Shown here piece after piece: positions 12,720-23,929 of a stretch of DNA of 64,000 nt. Source of the DNA: Phlyctochytrium arcticum (Eukaryota > Chytridiomycota > Chytridiomycetes > Chytridiales > Chytridiaceae); NCBI GenBank assembly GCA_025602905.1, contig JAHLKI010000048.1, positions 1 through 64,000 on the forward strand, read 5' to 3'. Numbering within the stretch: position 1 is the stretch's first letter; each line of letters begins with the position of its first letter. Below the pieces are notes generated by a model. The model was not told the origin of the DNA. It was given only the letters and a program-made list of their open reading frames with translations, and made no database searches. Position numbers and translations under genes: made by a program.

Positions 12720-15714
12720 ATGACCGCGCACCCTCTGCCGGCCGTCATGTCGGTGTTGCATCCTGGAACACTATCCGGCCTCCCAAAGCAAGTCTCCAAA
12801 CCCTCATCCCCAAAGAGTCAACATCCACGGCAGCAGCAGCAGTCTCCTGCATCGCAGGAACCCGTTACTCCACAGCTCACACCCCCCCTCCCGCTACAAA
12901 GTATGTTGAATACACTTGCAGAGGCTTGTATGATACATCCCCACTCACATGTTGACATTACGCCAGTATCCAAGGAAGACGACGTTAAAGACTCACCGTA
13001 CACTTCCCCATCCCCCACCACATCATCTACCAGCAGCATCTCCCCCAATATTGCACTATGCATTCTTCCCGTTGTCTCCTCGACCTCACTCGCCGATTTA
13101 CCCCGTGAACTCCAATCCATTTTACGCAATCTGCCCTTTTTCCCGCTGGCAAATAACAACACGGAGCTCGCTGGGATTGACGATTTCCTGATTGAGATTA
13201 GTCAGGTCATGCACCTGCGACATTTCTCTCCCGGCGACGTGATTGTTCATCAGGGAGAGAAGGCACGCGCTCTGTTCTTTGTCATTCGGGGTAAGCCCTG
13301 CCGCTCCAGTACCCTTGCCTAGTTTCCATCGACCTGACATTTCTCTGTATTCTTTAATGGACAGGGATCGTCAAAGTTATGAGTGACGATGGGGAAATCA
13401 ACTTTGCCGAAATCCGAACAGGAAGCTATTGTAAGAGCCCATCTTCCTGATACCATACATATATAGTTCTAACCACACCTTAAATAGTCGGAGAAATCGG
13501 AGTCCTATTCAACATTCACCGGACCGCCACAGTCGTCGCCAAGACAAAATGCACCCTGGCGATCCTGACGTCCGAGGAATTGGAGCGCAAGCTCTGCCGA
13601 TACCCTGAAGTTAACAGCGTGCTGCGCGACGAGGCGAATGCCCGGTATGCCGATATGAAGCGCGAGATGGAAAAGGCGGGGCGACGCGTTCCATCTGAAC
13701 GGGATCATCTAGAAAAAGCTGCCGAAAGGAGGGTAATTTATGCCGTTTTTCGCAGCCTACAAAGATTGGCAATTTACCGCTTTTTGGCACATTTTAGGAC
13801 TCATCGCATGGATCACTCAAAGAGCTGTCGGCATCGAGAATTGCGTCAAGAAGACCATCAACGGAAGACAAAATGTCATCGCCCTCCTCGCCCAATATGC
13901 GGGACGGCCGCCGGTCACCCGTGGAAGAGTTTTCATCGTCGACCTTGGCCATGTCGGTGGCGATCGTATCACCCCCACCCAGTAGCGGCGCCGTCATCAC
14001 GTCCACGACCACTGAAGCTCCTGTTGGTGGGTCACCATCACCCATCTCTCATCTCGCATCCCGGTACAATGGCCGACGGCGGGCGTCCGTTGCCGTCTGG
14101 TCCGATGATCGTCTAATGCAGTTTGCTCAAGCCACCACCGACAAACACGAAGGCAGCGGCAAAGAAAAATTACCGGCAGCTCCACCCAAAAGCCGGCGTC
14201 TATCGGCTTCCTCGCCCACCACATCTACCATCAAAAAAGAGCATACCCTCCCCACATCAGCAGAAGTTCGCGCGTTTGGAGTCCTGGGACGAGAAAATAT
14301 GGCCCATGTCTTTCGGTTTCTGGATTTCCGGCAACGAATGCGCGTGCGAATCCTTAGTATGGACATCCTCCGACTGCTCCTGGACCCACAAGCCATGCTC
14401 ACAACCTCAGTAGACCTTAGCCCATGGCACAAACGCATAGACAACCAGGTCATCACCAACGTCATTTGTTTCTGCGGCAAAACGGTCCGGGAACTCAGTT
14501 TGCGGAATTGCTGGGGGGTAACGGATAAAGGACTCGCAGCGATCGCTCATTACGCGTCAAATTGCCTGGAAAATTTGTGTTTGGCCAGTGTATGGGATAT
14601 CACCGATTCGGGGATTGCCAGCATGGCGCGTATGTGTTCACAACTCAAGGAACTCGATCTGAGTAATTGTCGCAAATTGAGCGACGCGGGGGTGTGTAGT
14701 GTTTTGGATGCGTGTCGGGGTATAGAAACTTTGACACTGTCGTACTGCAAGAGTCTGACAGATAATCTTATGTCCCATCCGCGCTGGGCAACCGTGAAAC
14801 GCATCATTCTTCAGCGATGTACTGGAATCTTCGATGCGGGGTTTGAGCGGTGGGTGGAACAACTTAAAAACCTTGCCGTGAAGAAGGAACTCGAAGCCTC
14901 CCAATCGGCTGGTGACGCTTCAACCCCAGGCTCCACATCACAGCATCCCGTCGTCGGTGAAGATGGAGGACCGCTTTCTGAACTCAAAGAGGAGGATGAG
15001 GAGCAGCTTGAGCCATCACATTCCCTGACCATGAGTGATCAAACGATGCCGGCATCGTCCGATGACGGCGGAGAGGACCGAATGGACACCGACACCAGCG
15101 ACGACGATTTAGATCATGACTTAACTTACGACGATAGCATGAGTCCTTGCAGCTCTACATCTTCTTCACTCCGACCAGCCCCCCTTTCGCCATCCCTCAG
15201 TTTTGCCCTCCAGGAACTGATACTGAGCGACTGCTCCTTCCTCACAACCGCCACAGTCTCCGCCGTCGCGGCCTCCTGCCACCACCTCGAAATCCTCTCT
15301 TTATCCTTTTGCTGCGCTCTCACCGAAGAATTCGCCGATCACCTCACAAAAGGATGTCCCCGGCTCCGGGCCCTCGACATGTCATTCTGCGGGATGGCCA
15401 TTACGGATGCGAGCCTGGAAACATTGGCCCGGGGCTTGCGCTGGTTAGAGCGTCTGAGCATCCGCGGCTGCATCCAGGTCACGGAACGCGGTATCCTGAT
15501 TCTGGCCCGCTATGCGCGACACCTCCGCATGCTCAACGTCAGTCAATGCAAAAATGTGGATGCGCCGTTACTCGAGCGCGTCGGACGGGGATGGCGGTTG
15601 TTGACTTGTCAAAATCTGGTCGAAGTGGACGAGGTCAATTTCCGAAAGAATGGACATAAATTGTCCGGACGGGGATTCGGACGGCGCGACCGGGCACGAG
15701 CATCCACGGCTTGA
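12720..15714 (+). CDS. Cyclic-nucleotide-binding / F-box-like / leucine-rich-repeat protein
   Basis: Four exons: about 12720-13290, 13364-13433, 13488-13732 and 13798-15714, all phases consistent. After a Pro/Ser/Gln-rich leader comes a cyclic-nucleotide-binding domain (LRHFSPGDVIVHQGEKARAL, then FGEIGVLFNIHRTATVVAKT). A low-complexity linker leads to an F-box-like helix pair (NMAHVFRFLDFRQRMRVRIL) and a set of AMN1/FBXL-type cysteine-containing leucine-rich repeats (LRNCWGVTDKGLAAIA, LDLSNCRKLSDAGVCSVL, LSIRGCIQVTERGILILA). An acidic insert splits the repeats at about 14880-15180. The likely role is a substrate-receptor subunit of an SCF ubiquitin ligase whose activity or location could be tuned by a nucleotide; the sequence alone does not show whether it binds one. 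Confidence 0.75.
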
Positions 15715-16306
15715 ACCTCTTTTTTCCTTCCCAACCTTGGGCTTTTTTCCTTTTTCCGCTGTAAAAACATCTTCCAGTCTCGCAACTCCCTCACGCATCC
15801 ACCCCTTTCTTTCTGTCAAATGGTTTGGTCTGTTCTGTTGCTTCCCGTCGTCGGCCCTTTTATACCTATCTATACCTGAACCGACTCTCATTTTTTTTTC
15901 GTCATCCTTGTTATATATATCCTCCTCTGCCTTTGGACATAAGCCTTTATGCTATATCAAACAGTTAAAAAAAACTTTCCCTCATTTAAGTCTTTGCCGC
16001 ATCCTTGCTGGATTTTATATACTGCGCAGATGAGGCCCTGAACAAGCTTGGAGCTGTGCTGGGTAGATCGACAGAAAGGAATGTGGATGCACATGAGATT
16101 CGGAGTCAATGATATTATTGTAAAAGTTACTGCCCGGGTCGCACAGCCCAATCTTGGTATATTGGCGATCTGAAAATAAAGTGATATAAAGGGGTGGGGG
16201 AATATGAATGTGGGAGTGTTGGCAATACACCAACTTCCTATTATACTCTACTCAATGGGTATCATAAGCGTCCGCAGTAGGAGAATACTGCCTACGGAAC
16301 AGCCGG
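15715..16306. other. Convergent intergenic region
   Basis: 3' flanks of the CNB/LRR gene and the receptor gene. T-rich at 15715-15990. No gene is supported. Confidence 0.4.
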
Positions 16307-17822
16307 CTAGATTTCCAGCTCGTCATCATTGAGGAACTGTCCGTTGTGTACGTTGGGGTGGGAACCTCCTGTTTTGCCCTTCAAAGTATCTCTTCTCTCG
16401 TTTACAGACCTTTCATTTTTGGTTCCTTGAGATGTCCCTCCATGAGATTCGCCATCCTTATAGGCGGCTGAGTTGTGTGTTCGCGAATAAACAAAAAAGT
16501 TCTATGGGGACAACAAAAAGAGTATCGTTATTCACCGTTCACCGTCATGGTGAAGACTAGTGTTCATGCTGTACTTACAACCATTCCCGTTGTGTGGCAC
16601 ACACTGGTACCCATGATTTCAAACCATCCCGGCGTAATATAATCATGCTAAAGTTGAAGATTCGGAACTGGGGTGGCATGCAAATTGGGACGTCTCAACT
16701 TACGCCAGCCAGTTCCCACGAAAAATCCAATAACGCGGGAATCCATGTTATTAAATCTAGGGAAGGTATTAGGAGAAGAAACACAAAGAAAATGGCTCTA
16801 CTCACATGCAACAAGATAGGCCACCATCGTCCACATCACACTCATTTGTTGTTTGGTGACTTTGTCGATATGTGCTCGCGGCGAAACGGTTTGATCAGCA
16901 GTCTCTGAGCAAAATATTGTTCGAAGCCCCGGGCTGTTTCGGGCGGCTGCGGCCCTGAGTGCCATGGTGTTTCCGTAAATTTTCCAAATGATGGATCCGT
17001 AACTGAAGGTCATGACGAACAATGGGAATGCAAACAAACCCATGCATAAGAGGAATAGACCCACTGGGGTTCCAGGTCGAATGCCGCACCACGCTTCGTT
17101 ACGGAATCCATACTGAGGCGCGCCTCCCTTGAACCCCCAGAAAGGGATCGTCATGTACACAAGAGGACTGCCCCAGCACCAAGCGTGGAACCAGAGCTCC
17201 TGTCTAGAGGTCAACCGGATTTGTCTGACGACCGCAAAGTAAGAATTCAAGGCTACACACGAGATCCACTGTGTCATGCTACAAAAATCCCAATAGCAAA
17301 TTAGTATAGTGCAGGAAAAAAACGCACCGTGGGAACTTACACAGCGACTGAGTACAATATGATGAACCCTAAACCTTGGCAAGCAAATGAACTTTCTGTG
17401 AAATGTACACTCGCCAATCGAAGGACACATCCCATAAAACAGGCACCCTGGAAAGTTGTTTCGGCGACGATGGTATATATGAGAATTCTAGAATAGATGG
17501 TTAGATATAGAGGTACGCGCCGTTACAGTCGAAATAAGGGTTTCACTTACCGAAAGTTAAAACTTGCTCGGCTCCTTATGAGCCACCAGTGATAAACAAT
17601 GTAGCCAGAACAAAAGGCACTAATGATGGAGAATATAATGACGATAATGTTGAGCACCGTAGCCAAATGGCCCATAGACATGGGCGCACCTGTAAAAAGC
17701 AGAAGTTGAGTGGGCCGTCCCAGGAAAACTTTCGAATTCACTCAACAGCACTGACCATGAGCATCCTTCGGCAGCCTGTGAATAGCATATCCATAATCGT
17801 CGCCTGTGTAAACTTCATACAT
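16307..17822 (-). CDS. Seven-helix receptor, cAMP-receptor-like (CRL) type
   Basis: About seven exons. The N-terminus is MYEVYTGDDYGYAIHRLPKD, then a hydrophobic segment LATVLNIIVIIFSIISAFCS. Further membrane segments follow, with MTQWISCVALNSYFAVVRQ, FHAWCWGSPLVYMTIPFWGF, AWCGIRPG and VGLFLLCMGLFAFPLFVMTF, and a last pair around QQMSVMWTMVAYLVA and the exons near 16700 and 16600. The 'W.SC.AL..Y..V' and 'H..CWG.PL' features are those of the Dictyostelium cAMP-receptor / CRL group of GPCRs. The C-terminus is hydrophilic and ends at 16307. The ligand cannot be told. Confidence 0.65.
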
Positions 17823-18739
17823 TTTGCGATGGGGGTACAGTTCCAACAGTACCCCCCTCAGGCTTTTATATAGGACTTTGTCTGGGAGACCATGTGGGGA
17901 AAAAGCCATTTCACGATATGAATGACAGAGTTACTCATATTGTTCGAAATTTGTTCCAAATAATTTACACAGTAGAAAAAGCTCATGCCAAAAACGAGAT
18001 TCCTCTCGAATCCACCGGAGGCAGGAGCAGCCGCTTAATATTCATATACGCAAGAATAGACACAAGGTAGTTGAGAAGTCATGAAAACCCCTAAGGGTCG
18101 CAGCCGAAAAAACCGTTATGGCGAAGTGATCCGGAGTGCTGTCCCTTGGCTTATTCATTGGTCCAGTAGTATTATTGTGCGGAGTGAATTAGGTTTACTG
18201 TAATGACCAACAACGACAGAACAAGATGAAGATAGAGTGAGACGCATCCCGGAAACGCGTGCCTGGACGCGTATACGCGTGAGACAGTCGGTGGCTGTGT
18301 ACTTGATAGAACTGACCATAAACTCCGACCTGAACCTGGACCTGAACTCCGACACAGAGTGCGAATTTTTGAACCAAGTCCTGTATAGCGACAATACCAA
18401 CGGAAGGCATCGACGGCGTGTCAGAAATAAAGTACGGTGTACCCCTCCCTTTTCTCACCGTGCATCTGGATGTGGACCACGACACCTTGTGGACGTGGGT
18501 TGAGCGCAAAATCAGCTCTTACCAGTTGATACCTTAGTGCCAGCAAATGCCTGGCGGGTGAAACCAAAATATCCTCAGACGGGCAGGAACCACTCATGTA
18601 TCTTTATCCACAACCGTTCGGTGACGATTTGTTGCTTTCCTGTGGCAATGTACCACTGAAGAAACCGAAAGCGCAGCATATCATGAACCAGTTCAACTTA
18701 TTCATCCTAAACAGTCATTCTGAAAGCAATTCGTATCAA
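17823..18739. other. Intergenic, no supported gene
   Basis: Receptor promoter and then a gene-free stretch. Around 18240-18370 there are short internal repeats (ACGCGT; ACCTGAACCTGGACCTGAAC). Frames here are short and unsupported. Confidence 0.4.
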
Positions 18740-19110
18740 AAGCTCCAGGACGAAATGTTGGATAATGCACAGGAGCACCTATATACACGTTGCCGACTTG
18801 TTCTCGCATTTGGATGAATTCTCCAGCAACCCCAACAAAATAGATCAACTCGAAAAATTCAGATGCGAATACGCTAGCTCTAAATTTCCGTTTCTCAAGC
18901 CTAATCGAAACCACGTGGGTTCACCAATGGCGTTCTCAACCTGTATCTTGCATTCCTGCCAAAAAGGTGCGCCATTGGACTTGGTGTCCAGAAAACATTC
19001 CAGTACTAGCATATTATCACATGGTTCTATAGATTGGCTTACCTTGATGACACCGTGGTTGACGGCCTTCTGAATTTCCTGGGCGCTGCAACCGGAACCG
19101 CCCATTTCTT
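18740..19110 (-). pseudogene. Remnant of class II fructose-bisphosphate aldolase
   Basis: The minus strand reads GGSGCSAQEIQKAVNHGVIK at 19040-19105, a clear match to the class II aldolase segment normally written GGSGS...EI..A...GV.K. A possible intron follows, then at about 18745-18800 a segment GEFIQMREQVGN that could match the later 'Y...QVGNP' part of the family. The rest of the enzyme is missing and the reading frame is not continuous, so this is a decayed fragment. Confidence 0.45.
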
Positions 19111-19565
19111 AGTCCGGGCCCACTCGTCTGATCGGCACAGAAAAGTAAATGTTTTTTGACTAACCTCTCCATTGTAAGCCTGACGTGCATTAGCTCCATT
19201 GCGAACCTTCCATCACTATGAGGGTAGCCACGCGAGTAAATTCTGCGTCATGGACAGGCAAATGTGAAATGAAATGGGAGACTTGTGTGATTATGATTAG
19301 AGAGAGAAAGTAATAGGATGTAAATATTATGTGGGGGTAAGTATTAATGAGTAGAGTAATTATGTGTGTGGGGTAAAGAAAAGTAGTAGATTATGTGGGT
19401 AATGGTAATACTAGGTGTGGGAATAGTTTGCGACGGGGTATGCGACGGGGTATGCGACGAGGTATGCGATGCGACGAGATGAGGGATGCGGGACGAGTTA
19501 TGCGATCGTTTGGCGGCGGCGGTACCGGTATTCATTTCGTGGCTTGGTCGAATTTCAGGATGTGC
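19111..19565. other. Intergenic with short tandem repeats
   Basis: Contains a small degenerate tandem repeat of GCGACGGGGTAT-like units at about 19429-19485 and an AT-rich GTGTGGGGTAA-type stretch before it. No gene is supported. Confidence 0.5.
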
Positions 19566-20087
19566 TCAATGGTTTCTTCCCCTTCTTTGTACCCGTTCTG
19601 GCTTTTTTGACCGGACGGAATCGATCCACCCCTTGAGAGCCGCCAGTCGGTCCGTCGTGCCGACCATCGGGACAGATTCTTCCTTTGGTCGGTAGTCGTC
19701 CGGATTCCACCTGAGAAATACCGTGGGCATGCCGAAACTTTGCGAAATGTTGACCATTCTTGTCTGCTCGCATTCGCATGCAGACGACCAGTGCTGGTCC
19801 TCATCGACCTCCACAACCAGCATGTGAGTATGCCAGTCAATCCAAAAATCTGGCCTCTCAAGGCCACATACGCCGCGGATCGCAGGGTTTCCGTGCAATT
19901 CAGGAATGACTCTGTCCCGTTTGACAACCTTGAAATCCATTCCAGAGATGCGAGTCAACTGATAATGTGGCAGCATGTTTTCGCTCAGCAAATAAGAGCA
20001 AGTGATTTTCCCAGGCCACTTCCAGAACCAACGCGAACCTTGCAAATTGACTGCGAAGCTTTGTGTTTGAGAAAGACACATCCACAA
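19566..20087 (-). CDS. PD-(D/E)XK nuclease-like protein of giant-virus type
   Basis: Single-exon frame of about 170 residues. The core is ERPDFWIDWHTHMLVVEVDE followed by DQHWSSACECEQTRMVNISQ and a segment MPTVFLRWNPDDYRP. The signature RPDF..D.......EVDE.QH..Y.C..E..R......G.P...R.NPD is one I know from proteins of nucleocytoplasmic large DNA viruses and their hosts; the D...E.D.xQH spacing fits a restriction-endonuclease-like (PD-(D/E)XK) active site. The function is undetermined. The first ATG in the frame is not certain because the open frame begins with a hydrophobic leader. No viral neighbour genes are seen, so this is an isolated transferred or domesticated gene. Confidence 0.55.
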   Translation of the reverse strand: MWMCLSQTQSFAVNLQGSRWFWKWPGKITCSYLLSENMLPHYQLTRISGMDFKVVKRDRVIPELHGNPAIRGVCGLERPDFWIDWHTHMLVVEVDEDQHWSSACECEQTRMVNISQSFGMPTVFLRWNPDDYRPKEESVPMVGTTDRLAALKGWIDSVRSKKPERVQRRGRNH

Positions 20088-21005
20088 AGGCAGCCAAGGG
20101 GTAGCACCTTCATTCTAAACGATGCTTGCGTTAGACTAGTTTGGTCGAACGGTATATCTGTTGAACGAACCATTCCAAGGAGGGAGCTTGCAAAAGCTGC
20201 CGTTGTCAATGTGTCTTTCGTAGAGTTTGTCATATCCATCATGAGGATGTCAGAGACGAATCCTCCAAAGTACCATTTTGTTTCCGTGTTCCTTTCTCCT
20301 TTCTCCTCTCTCCACGGTACAATGAGGCTTTGAAGACCGATTCCGACGAAAGGGGGTCAGTCCCAGGGACAGCAACAATTTGCTGGACGACTATGTGTTC
20401 AGCGTACGGCAAAACAGTGCTTGGCCCCCCTCTATATACCGTAGCATGCTCTCTTGGTGTATCCCGAGACGATGCCCTGATGCGTCGCCACGACCACCAT
20501 AGTAGTCATAGAACCGTCAACGCTAAAATCCCCACGATATGACGGGGAAGGGGTATCTCATCAGATGCAGCGTTTGACGAAGATCTGGCCATTGACTGCA
20601 GATGGGTGCGGCTCGAGAGTGGAAACGGTGAAAAATTGCATGCTGCATAGGATAGCATGATTTTACTCGACACTGTATCGAGAGTCGAGACAAGAGCGAG
20701 CCGTTGAATTTAGAGAGCACGATCGGAGTCTGGAGACTGCGCCACGCAGCCCGCCCTTGCACGCAAATTTCCGTTGGCAAATGCACCAACTTGAAAGCGC
20801 ATCGTCTCACGCACTGACCACCAGATTGCACCTAATACCCAGAGCTTTACCACCCTCATCGTTTAGAGTGATAGGACCATCATTGTGAGCCCAGTTTTTA
20901 CTTTGATCGATAAACGCGGGGAGGAGTCAGGGTGGACGAAAGCGAACTCGGGCAATTGAGGCAAAACTTTCATCAAGGAAAGAGCGTATCACGTTCGCCC
21001 TCAAC
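20088..21005. other. Intergenic
   Basis: No recognisable gene on either strand. The 3' part is the promoter and leader of the AP180-like gene. Confidence 0.4.
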
Positions 21006-23771
21006 ATGAGTCTCGAACGATCCGTCAACAAGCTGACCTCCAAGAAAGTCAAGCCGCTCAAACCCAAGCATGTGCAACGTAAGTGGTGGACCATTTGAGT
21101 GACAAGTGATTAAATCTAAAACGCTCTACAGTTCTGACGAGTGCCACATGGCATCGAGAGGTGCCTATCTCGGATCTGTTTCGGGTCATCAACCATCGGC
21201 TGAGGGAAAATCATTGGGTGGTAAGAAATTTCATCATTGGTCAGGATTTAGGATACTTTGTCTAAAAGTTATTATGATCAGATTGCGTTCAAAGCCCTCA
21301 TTACTGTGCACATCTTGATGAGAGAGGGGGCTACGGATCGGGTCATTGGCTTTGTGGCCAGCAATGCGGGATTACTCAACATGTCCAATTTCCGTGATAG
21401 GACCAATACCCCGCTCGGTGAGAGCCCGACAAAGCAAGCGATCTGGCCAGTGACGCGCTCAGACTTACGATTTTATTTTTAGGATACGAGCAATCCAAAA
21501 ACATTCGGTCCTACTCCCAGTATTTAGAAGAGAAGGCGACGGGGTATCGTGAGGTCAAGCTGGATTTCGTCCGTTCAAAGACAGATACGATTGCTCGTTT
21601 CCGGTCCCTTCCCGTGGAAAATGGATTATTGCGTGAAATTGAGCTTTTGCAAAAGCAAATCGATGCGTTACTTGGATGCCATGTAGGTGTTATCTGTGTA
21701 TCTCCGGTTGATGCAAACGTTTTAAATTTTTCTGAATTAGTTTTATCTGGAAGAGATTGATAATGTCGTGACCCTGCAAGCTTTCCGACTTCTCATTGGT
21801 GACATGATGGCACTTTTTCATCTGCTAAATGAAGCCGTTATCCGAATACTGAGTAAGTTTTAGCTTCGTTTTGATGCTTTGATCGGACCCGTCACTTAGA
21901 GTATTCGGGCATTACCAGGTGAATATTTTGAGATGGCAAAATTGGACGCTTCACGGGCACTCCAAGTATACAAAAATTTCGCAACTCAGACGACCAAAAC
22001 CGTTGAATTCTTTGAAATTGCCCGGAGACTCAAGCCTGCTCTCGGTGTCGATGTGCCAGTCTTCAAACATGTAAATATCTGAAAACCGAAAGCAACACCT
22101 CTTACTTACCAGTCTCGGTAGGCTCCCATCTCGTTGGCAGGAGCCTTGGAAGATTATTTAAAAGCACCCGATTTTGAGGCTCAACGCATTGCATACAAGG
22201 AGAAAAAGGCTGCGAAGGCTGCTGGCAATTATGACAGTCAACATAATAGCAGTTCCCATGCACAAGAGCGGCAAGCAGGTAATTTTGCTACACTCAAGTT
22301 CTGTAACTCGTAATATCTGACAAGTTTAACGCCGCTTTAGCTCCGAAAGCGGCACCACCACCAAACAAGACGGAAGCTCCCAACATTGACTTTTTTTCCA
22401 GCTTGGACACAGAGCTGAATGCATTCAATTCGCCCACTGTTCAGGCCCAATACAACAATACGGCAGATCAGTTTGGCTCGCAATGGGTGCCCGATGCTGG
22501 GTCCAATCCATTTGGTAGTGCCGGACCCGAAAATCCATTTGCGGCGAGGCAGCAAGACCTGCAGCGCCAAACCGAAGAGATTAATCAGCAAATTGCAGCG
22601 CTACAGGCGGGAATGTCTACCAATGCATTCTCAATGAGCCCCAATGCGATTGGAAGTCAGCAGCAGCAGCAGTCACAGACTTTTACACCATTTGCGGGAC
22701 AGTCTTCCCAGGCGCAAACAGGATTTGAAGATGGATTTACAGTCGAAAATGTTTTTGGGAATCCAAGCAATCCGTCCATGAATGGCTCTGGGTTTGCCAA
22801 CTTTAATACCGGCCCATCCTCCAGTGCCCTTCGACCAGTAGCCACTCTCCCATCCGCATTTGGCTCTCAACCCCAAACTCAGTCAGCTGACCCGTTTGCT
22901 GGGCTCGGTGGCATTAAAACATCGTCACAAGAAAACCCAACTTTGGATCCGTTTAGTTTTGCGTCCAAGGGGTTAGCCCTCGCTCATAATCCCTCCAACC
23001 CCACCACCACTCCGTCACTCCATAATCCATTCGGTCAAGTCGCCTCCCCTCCCACCACCTCGAAACCGAACGCCTTCACCACACAGACATCTGTCGGCTC
23101 ATCTATGGGCATGCCATCCATGGGTGGAACCGGCATGAACCCGTCCTTTCACATGATGAATCAATCCTCTGTCCCCAATAATTCAATGCCGATGAACGCA
23201 ATGGGTTCGAGTGCAGGCAACATGTTTGCCAACTCCAACCTGGGTGGATCAAGACCCAACTACGGGCAAGCATTACCCACCAGTGTGAACACGGGTTTAG
23301 GATTTGGTGGGGGGTACGGAACGGGTGCTTCTTCCATGGGCTCGCCGGCTTTTAGCACCAGCACATCTGCCATGAATCCTTTTGGTGGAATATCCTCGGG
23401 AATGGCCAACATGGGTACGGGTGGAGGAGGGCTGGGCGCCGGCATGATGACTGGAACAGCTGGGATGGGGTTGAACAACAACGCGAATACTGCCATGAAC
23501 CGAATGTCGTATAATCCGTTTGCGCAGCCAGGTGGCAGTGGTGGGATGGGCGGTTTTGGAATGGCTGGTCCCTCAGGTGCCAATGGGAGCGGCGGCATGA
23601 CTAGCATGGGTGGGAATGCAAATGCCAGTGATAACCCATTTGGGCAATTTCAATCGGGAAATGTTCCCCAACAGGTGAGTCGTCCCCCTGTATTCTCCAA
23701 CCACTTTTCATTGTTCTAACTCCCATTACTCTCCGCACTAGGGGCTGAATCGTAATTCATCACTGATCTGA
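21006..23771 (+). CDS. AP180/CALM-type clathrin assembly protein (ANTH domain)
   Basis: Endocytic adaptor that binds phosphoinositides and clathrin. The start MSLERSVNKLTSKKVKPLKP is the basic ANTH start. Later exons give LTSATWHREVPISDLFRVIN, AFKALITVHILMREGATDRV and YLEEKATGYREVKLDFVRSK, then the helical solenoid and TKTVEFFEIARRLKPALGVD. The C-terminal half is disordered and rich in NPF and DPF motifs (for example SNPFGS, ENPFAA, HNPFGQ, MNPFGG, YNPFAQ, DNPFGQ), ligands for EH domains and AP-2. It also has poly-Gln and Gly/Met-rich tracts. The last exon adds GLNRNSSLI and stops at 23771. It is the counterpart of yeast Yap1801/1802. Confidence 0.9.
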
Positions 23772-23929
23772 AATGCTATCTCATAATCATATCTATGACG
23801 TTTCTTCTGGAATATATCTCTACAACGCCTATAAATCGTTCGCTCTTTGAATGGATCTTCACATATATAGATGCCCTCAGGTTTCTTACTACAAGAGATT
23901 AGGAATGGGATGGAGGTGAGAGAAGAGAA

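Noticed and set aside
12818..13162. A 114-residue minus-strand frame
   Set aside because: Lies opposite the first exon of the cyclic-nucleotide-binding/F-box gene and has no domain.
23260..23607. A 115-residue proline-rich minus-strand frame
   Set aside because: Antisense of the Gly/Met-rich tail of the AP180-like gene.
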